Assembly (NCBI GenBank): GCA_004557285.1
Contig: SFEK01000041.1
Location: 1-15,412, forward strand
DNA length: 15,412 nt
Direction of reading: 5' to 3'
Origin: Bacteroidales bacterium
GTDB lineage: Bacteria > Bacteroidota > Bacteroidia > Bacteroidales > Bacteroidaceae
Each line of letters starts with the position of its first letter. Position 1 is the stretch's first letter. Shown in pieces: positions 13,165-15,412 of the stretch. The position numbers and the translations under genes were made by a program. The notes beneath the pieces were generated by a model, which saw only the letters and a program-made list of their open reading frames with translations, had not been told where the DNA came from and did no database searches.

Positions 13165-13833
13165 ATGATGAACGTGAAAATGGAAGAATCGTGGAAAAGA
13201 CATCTTGTAGGGGAATTTGAAAAACCCTACTTCGTCAACCTGGTCAACTTCGTGCGCCAGGAATATGCCACAACGACATGCTATCCCCCGGGACAACTGA
13301 TATTCAACGCCTTCAACCTGTGCCCCTACGACAAGGTGAAGGTGGTCATCACCGGACAAGATCCCTATCATGAGCCTGGACAGGCACATGGTCTGAGCTT
13401 TTCGGTGAACGACGGGGTGACCTTCCCTCCATCACTCATCAATATTTTCAAAGAGATAGCCCAAGACTTGGGCACACCGATGCCAGCATCCGGCAACCTC
13501 ACCCGATGGGCCCAACAGGGAGTGCTGCTCCTCAACGCCACCCTTACAGTACGGGCACATCAGGCGGCAAGTCACCAACACAAAGGATGGGAAACATTTA
13601 CCGATGCTGCCATCCGCACATTGAACGAGGGGCGCGAACACTTAGTATTCATCCTATGGGGAGGATATGCCAGGTCAAAGGCCACATTGATTGACCAGAA
13701 CAGGCACTTGGTGCTGCAATCCGTACACCCCTCACCACTCTCCGCCAACCGTGGCGGCTGGTTTGGCAATCATCATTTCTCACGTGCCAATGCCTATCTT
13801 ACAGCGCATGGCATGACACCCATCAACTGGTAA
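13165..13833 (+). CDS. ung: Uracil-DNA glycosylase (family 1)
   Basis: A 222-residue base-excision repair enzyme that removes uracil from DNA. The water-activating loop ITGQDPYHEPGQAHGLSFSV carries the catalytic Asp D66, and the Leu-intercalation loop HPSPLSA carries H188. GVLLLNATLTV and ILWGGYAR complete the family signature. Two in-frame ATGs stand side by side at 13165 and 13168, and the second may be the real start because homologues begin near MNV; the difference is one residue. The gene lies between rnhB and the DUF3109 gene with short gaps, which suggests one transcript. Confidence 0.97.
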   Translation: MMNVKMEESWKRHLVGEFEKPYFVNLVNFVRQEYATTTCYPPGQLIFNAFNLCPYDKVKVVITGQDPYHEPGQAHGLSFSVNDGVTFPPSLINIFKEIAQDLGTPMPASGNLTRWAQQGVLLLNATLTVRAHQAASHQHKGWETFTDAAIRTLNEGREHLVFILWGGYARSKATLIDQNRHLVLQSVHPSPLSANRGGWFGNHHFSRANAYLTAHGMTPINW

Positions 13834-13856
13834 AACCAAAAACCATCCATCATACA

Positions 13857-14459
13857 ATGAGACAACTACCCATCATCCAAGTGGGCGACATCCTGATTTC
13901 GCCCGACATCATCACAGAATATTTCTGCTGCGACCTTGACCGCTGCAAAGGCATCTGCTGCATCGAAGGAGATGCAGGAGCACCAGTTACGCTCGACGAA
14001 ACCCTGTCTATCGAGGATGCGCTCGACACCGTATGGAACGACCTTTCGGCAGCCGCACAGGCGGTTATCGACAAGCAGGGAGTGGTATATAACGACATCG
14101 AGGGAGAACTGGTCACGAGCATCGTGGGCGGCAAAGACTGTGTGTTTACCTGCTACGACAACGGTTGCTGCCTGTGTGCCTTGGAGAAGGCCTACCGCAA
14201 AGGCAAGACCAAATTCTGCAAGCCTATCAGTTGTGCACTCTACCCGATACGCGCCAAGAAACTGAGAAACGGCACCATTGCGCTCAACTACCACCAATGG
14301 GAAGTGTGTGCCGACGCAAGAGCCAAGGGCAAGGAACTCCAACTGCCCGTTTACCGTTTCCTGAAAGAACCGCTAATCCGTAGTTTCGGTGAAGAGTGGT
14401 ATCATGAACTTGAAGAGGTGGCGGATGAAATCCATCGCATCAGCCTTTGCGATAAGTAA
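13857..14459 (+). CDS. DUF3109 family cysteine-rich protein
   Basis: A 200-residue soluble protein of the uncharacterised DUF3109 family, common in Bacteroidetes. The N-terminal cluster C24, C25, C30, C34, C35 (in CCDLDRCKGICC) is followed by EGDAGAPV, a strong family mark. A second set comprises C95, C99, C104, C105, C107, C121 and C126, in the region ending CALYPI. So many paired cysteines suggest binding of zinc or an iron-sulfur cluster, as proposed for related CxxCxxxCC proteins; the reaction, if any, is unknown. The ATG at 13857 follows ung by 23 bases. The last 20 bases overlap the convergent AraC-type gene. Confidence 0.9.
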   Translation: MRQLPIIQVGDILISPDIITEYFCCDLDRCKGICCIEGDAGAPVTLDETLSIEDALDTVWNDLSAAAQAVIDKQGVVYNDIEGELVTSIVGGKDCVFTCYDNGCCLCALEKAYRKGKTKFCKPISCALYPIRAKKLRNGTIALNYHQWEVCADARAKGKELQLPVYRFLKEPLIRSFGEEWYHELEEVADEIHRISLCDK

Positions 14460-15327
14460 GGGGAGACACCCCCACATGTTCCTTGAAAAACTTGCCCATA
14501 AACGACTGGTTGGTGAAATGCAGTTCATTGGAAATTTCCTTGATGCTCTTCGAGGTATTTCTCAATTGCACCCGCAACTCCTTCAGCACATAATTGTCAA
14601 TCCACTCGTTGGGTGTGCGATGGCTGACCTGCTTCACCGTTTCCGACAGGTATTTGGCAGAGATGCAAAGCTCCCGGGCATACCACCCCACTCTGCGTTC
14701 ATGGCGATAATGCAGTTCCACCAAGCGGACGAATTTCATGAAGATAGCCTCGGCACTACTTTGTTTCTGACTGCTCGACATCTGTATGCGGTAGATGGCG
14801 TTGTAGAGATCATAGATCATGGCAGAAAGCAACATGCGCACCACGTCCTTATGAAAGAAATTGCCGGCATCATCCACCTTTTCCTTGATCAGGCTGAAAT
14901 AGCGGCACACCCCTTTCACCTCGTCAGGCAACAACCGGCAGACGGGATGAATGCGTGAAAAGAGGAAAAGTGCCGACATCTCATGCACCTCCTTCACTAT
15001 CTCGTTGAAGAAATCATACGATATCATAATGGCGATGCCATGCCCATAACAATCTGTGGGCCGGGCATTGACCACCTGACCTTCAGAAACAATCATGGCA
15101 TAACCTGCAGGCACCTCATATTCCACGGTATCTGCCACATAATGGATTGTACCCTCCAGGCACAGAGCCACAAGCACACATTGGCAACGATGTGGCTCTA
15201 TAGGCAGGTCATGTACATTGAACTGGTCAAACATGACAATTGCATTGCCAATATGGCTCAATGTCTTTCTGACCAGCACATCATCAATATTCAAACATCT
15301 TACATCTTTTGTACCCATAAACGTCAT
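14440..15327 (-). CDS. AraC-family transcriptional regulator
   Basis: A 295-residue regulator. The C-terminal third (about residues 195-295) has the two helix-turn-helix motifs of AraC/XylS proteins; the second is very clear, SIKEISNELHFTNQSFMGKF followed by GVSPLTYRK. The N-terminal part looks like a cupin-type sensing domain (EPHRCQCVLVALCLEGTIHY and the PAGYAMIV strand). The ligand and target genes cannot be read from the sequence. The start could be the ATG at 15327 or the in-frame ATG at 15318. The first is one base after the TAG of an upstream frame entering from the right edge, which suggests an operon with that gene. The end overlaps the DUF3109 gene tail to tail by 20 bases. Confidence 0.9.
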   Translation of the reverse strand: MTFMGTKDVRCLNIDDVLVRKTLSHIGNAIVMFDQFNVHDLPIEPHRCQCVLVALCLEGTIHYVADTVEYEVPAGYAMIVSEGQVVNARPTDCYGHGIAIMISYDFFNEIVKEVHEMSALFLFSRIHPVCRLLPDEVKGVCRYFSLIKEKVDDAGNFFHKDVVRMLLSAMIYDLYNAIYRIQMSSSQKQSSAEAIFMKFVRLVELHYRHERRVGWYARELCISAKYLSETVKQVSHRTPNEWIDNYVLKELRVQLRNTSKSIKEISNELHFTNQSFMGKFFKEHVGVSPLTYRKG

Positions 15328-15328
15328 G

Positions 15329-15412
15329 CTATGATTTCACTTCTTCACAAGCCACCATCTCTATGCCACGACACATCACATATACCCGATGCAGCGCGGT
15401 ATAAGTTCTTTG
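15329..15412 (-). CDS. C-terminal end of an unknown gene entering from the right edge
   Basis: On the minus strand 27 codons are open from the window edge to a TAG at 15331-15329, reading in part RTYTALHRVYVMCRG and ending EEVKS. The composition looks protein-like, the TAG is one base before the AraC-family ATG, and the other two frames on this strand are closed by stops. Twenty-seven open codons is weak evidence alone, and I do not recognise the product. If real, it is the upstream partner of the regulator in one operon. Confidence 0.45.
   Translation of the reverse strand, partial: QRTYTALHRVYVMCRGIEMVACEEVKS

Noticed and set aside
14389..14958. 189-residue plus-strand frame opposite the AraC-type gene
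   Set aside because: It is antisense to a clear AraC-family domain and has no family features.

Overview
The window looks like a chromosomal core region of a Bacteroidales bacterium, most likely from the Prevotella group. The evidence is the protein sequences (DAP-type MurE, long MraY, FtsW with a charged insert, DUF3109 protein, glycine-lipid acyltransferases) and several promoters of the Bacteroidetes type (-7 element TAnnTTTG). I see no tRNA, rRNA, insertion sequence, phage gene or CRISPR array.

Layout. (1) Positions 1-256 hold no convincing gene, but carry an A/T-rich hairpin and a good leftward promoter firing off the left edge. (2) Positions 257-2134, minus strand: a two-gene operon for glycine lipids, glsA (O-acyltransferase) then glsB (N-acyltransferase). 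(3) Positions 2135-2692: a divergent, gene-free control region. It contains two arrays built on an 11-bp period, a set of three 10-bp direct repeats that looks like a MraZ operator, and the mraZ promoter. (4) Positions 2693-12166, plus strand: the front half of the division and cell wall (dcw) cluster, mraZ-rsmH-ftsL-like-ftsI-murE-mraY-murD-ftsW. Spacing is tight, so it is probably one transcript. (5) Positions 12135-12419, minus: a small gene of unknown function whose end overlaps the end of ftsW. (6) Positions 12525-14459, plus: rnhB, ung and a DUF3109 Cys-rich protein, probably co-transcribed. (7) Positions 14440-15412, minus: an AraC-type regulator preceded, one base away, by the tail of another gene that enters from the right edge.

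How the genes work together. The dcw genes make the UDP-MurNAc peptide (MurD, MurE), attach it to the lipid carrier (MraY), and polymerise and crosslink septal peptidoglycan (FtsW with FtsI, plus an FtsL-like partner). MraZ probably represses the whole set through the repeats in its own promoter. The usual later members of the cluster (murG, murC, ftsQ, ftsA, ftsZ) are not here: the cluster stops at ftsW. The divergent gls operon makes membrane glycine lipids, so the intergenic region separates two envelope pathways.

Most of the window is ordinary housekeeping DNA. The parts most worth a second look are the 2299-2650 repeat landscape upstream of mraZ, the break in the dcw cluster after ftsW, and the gls pair.
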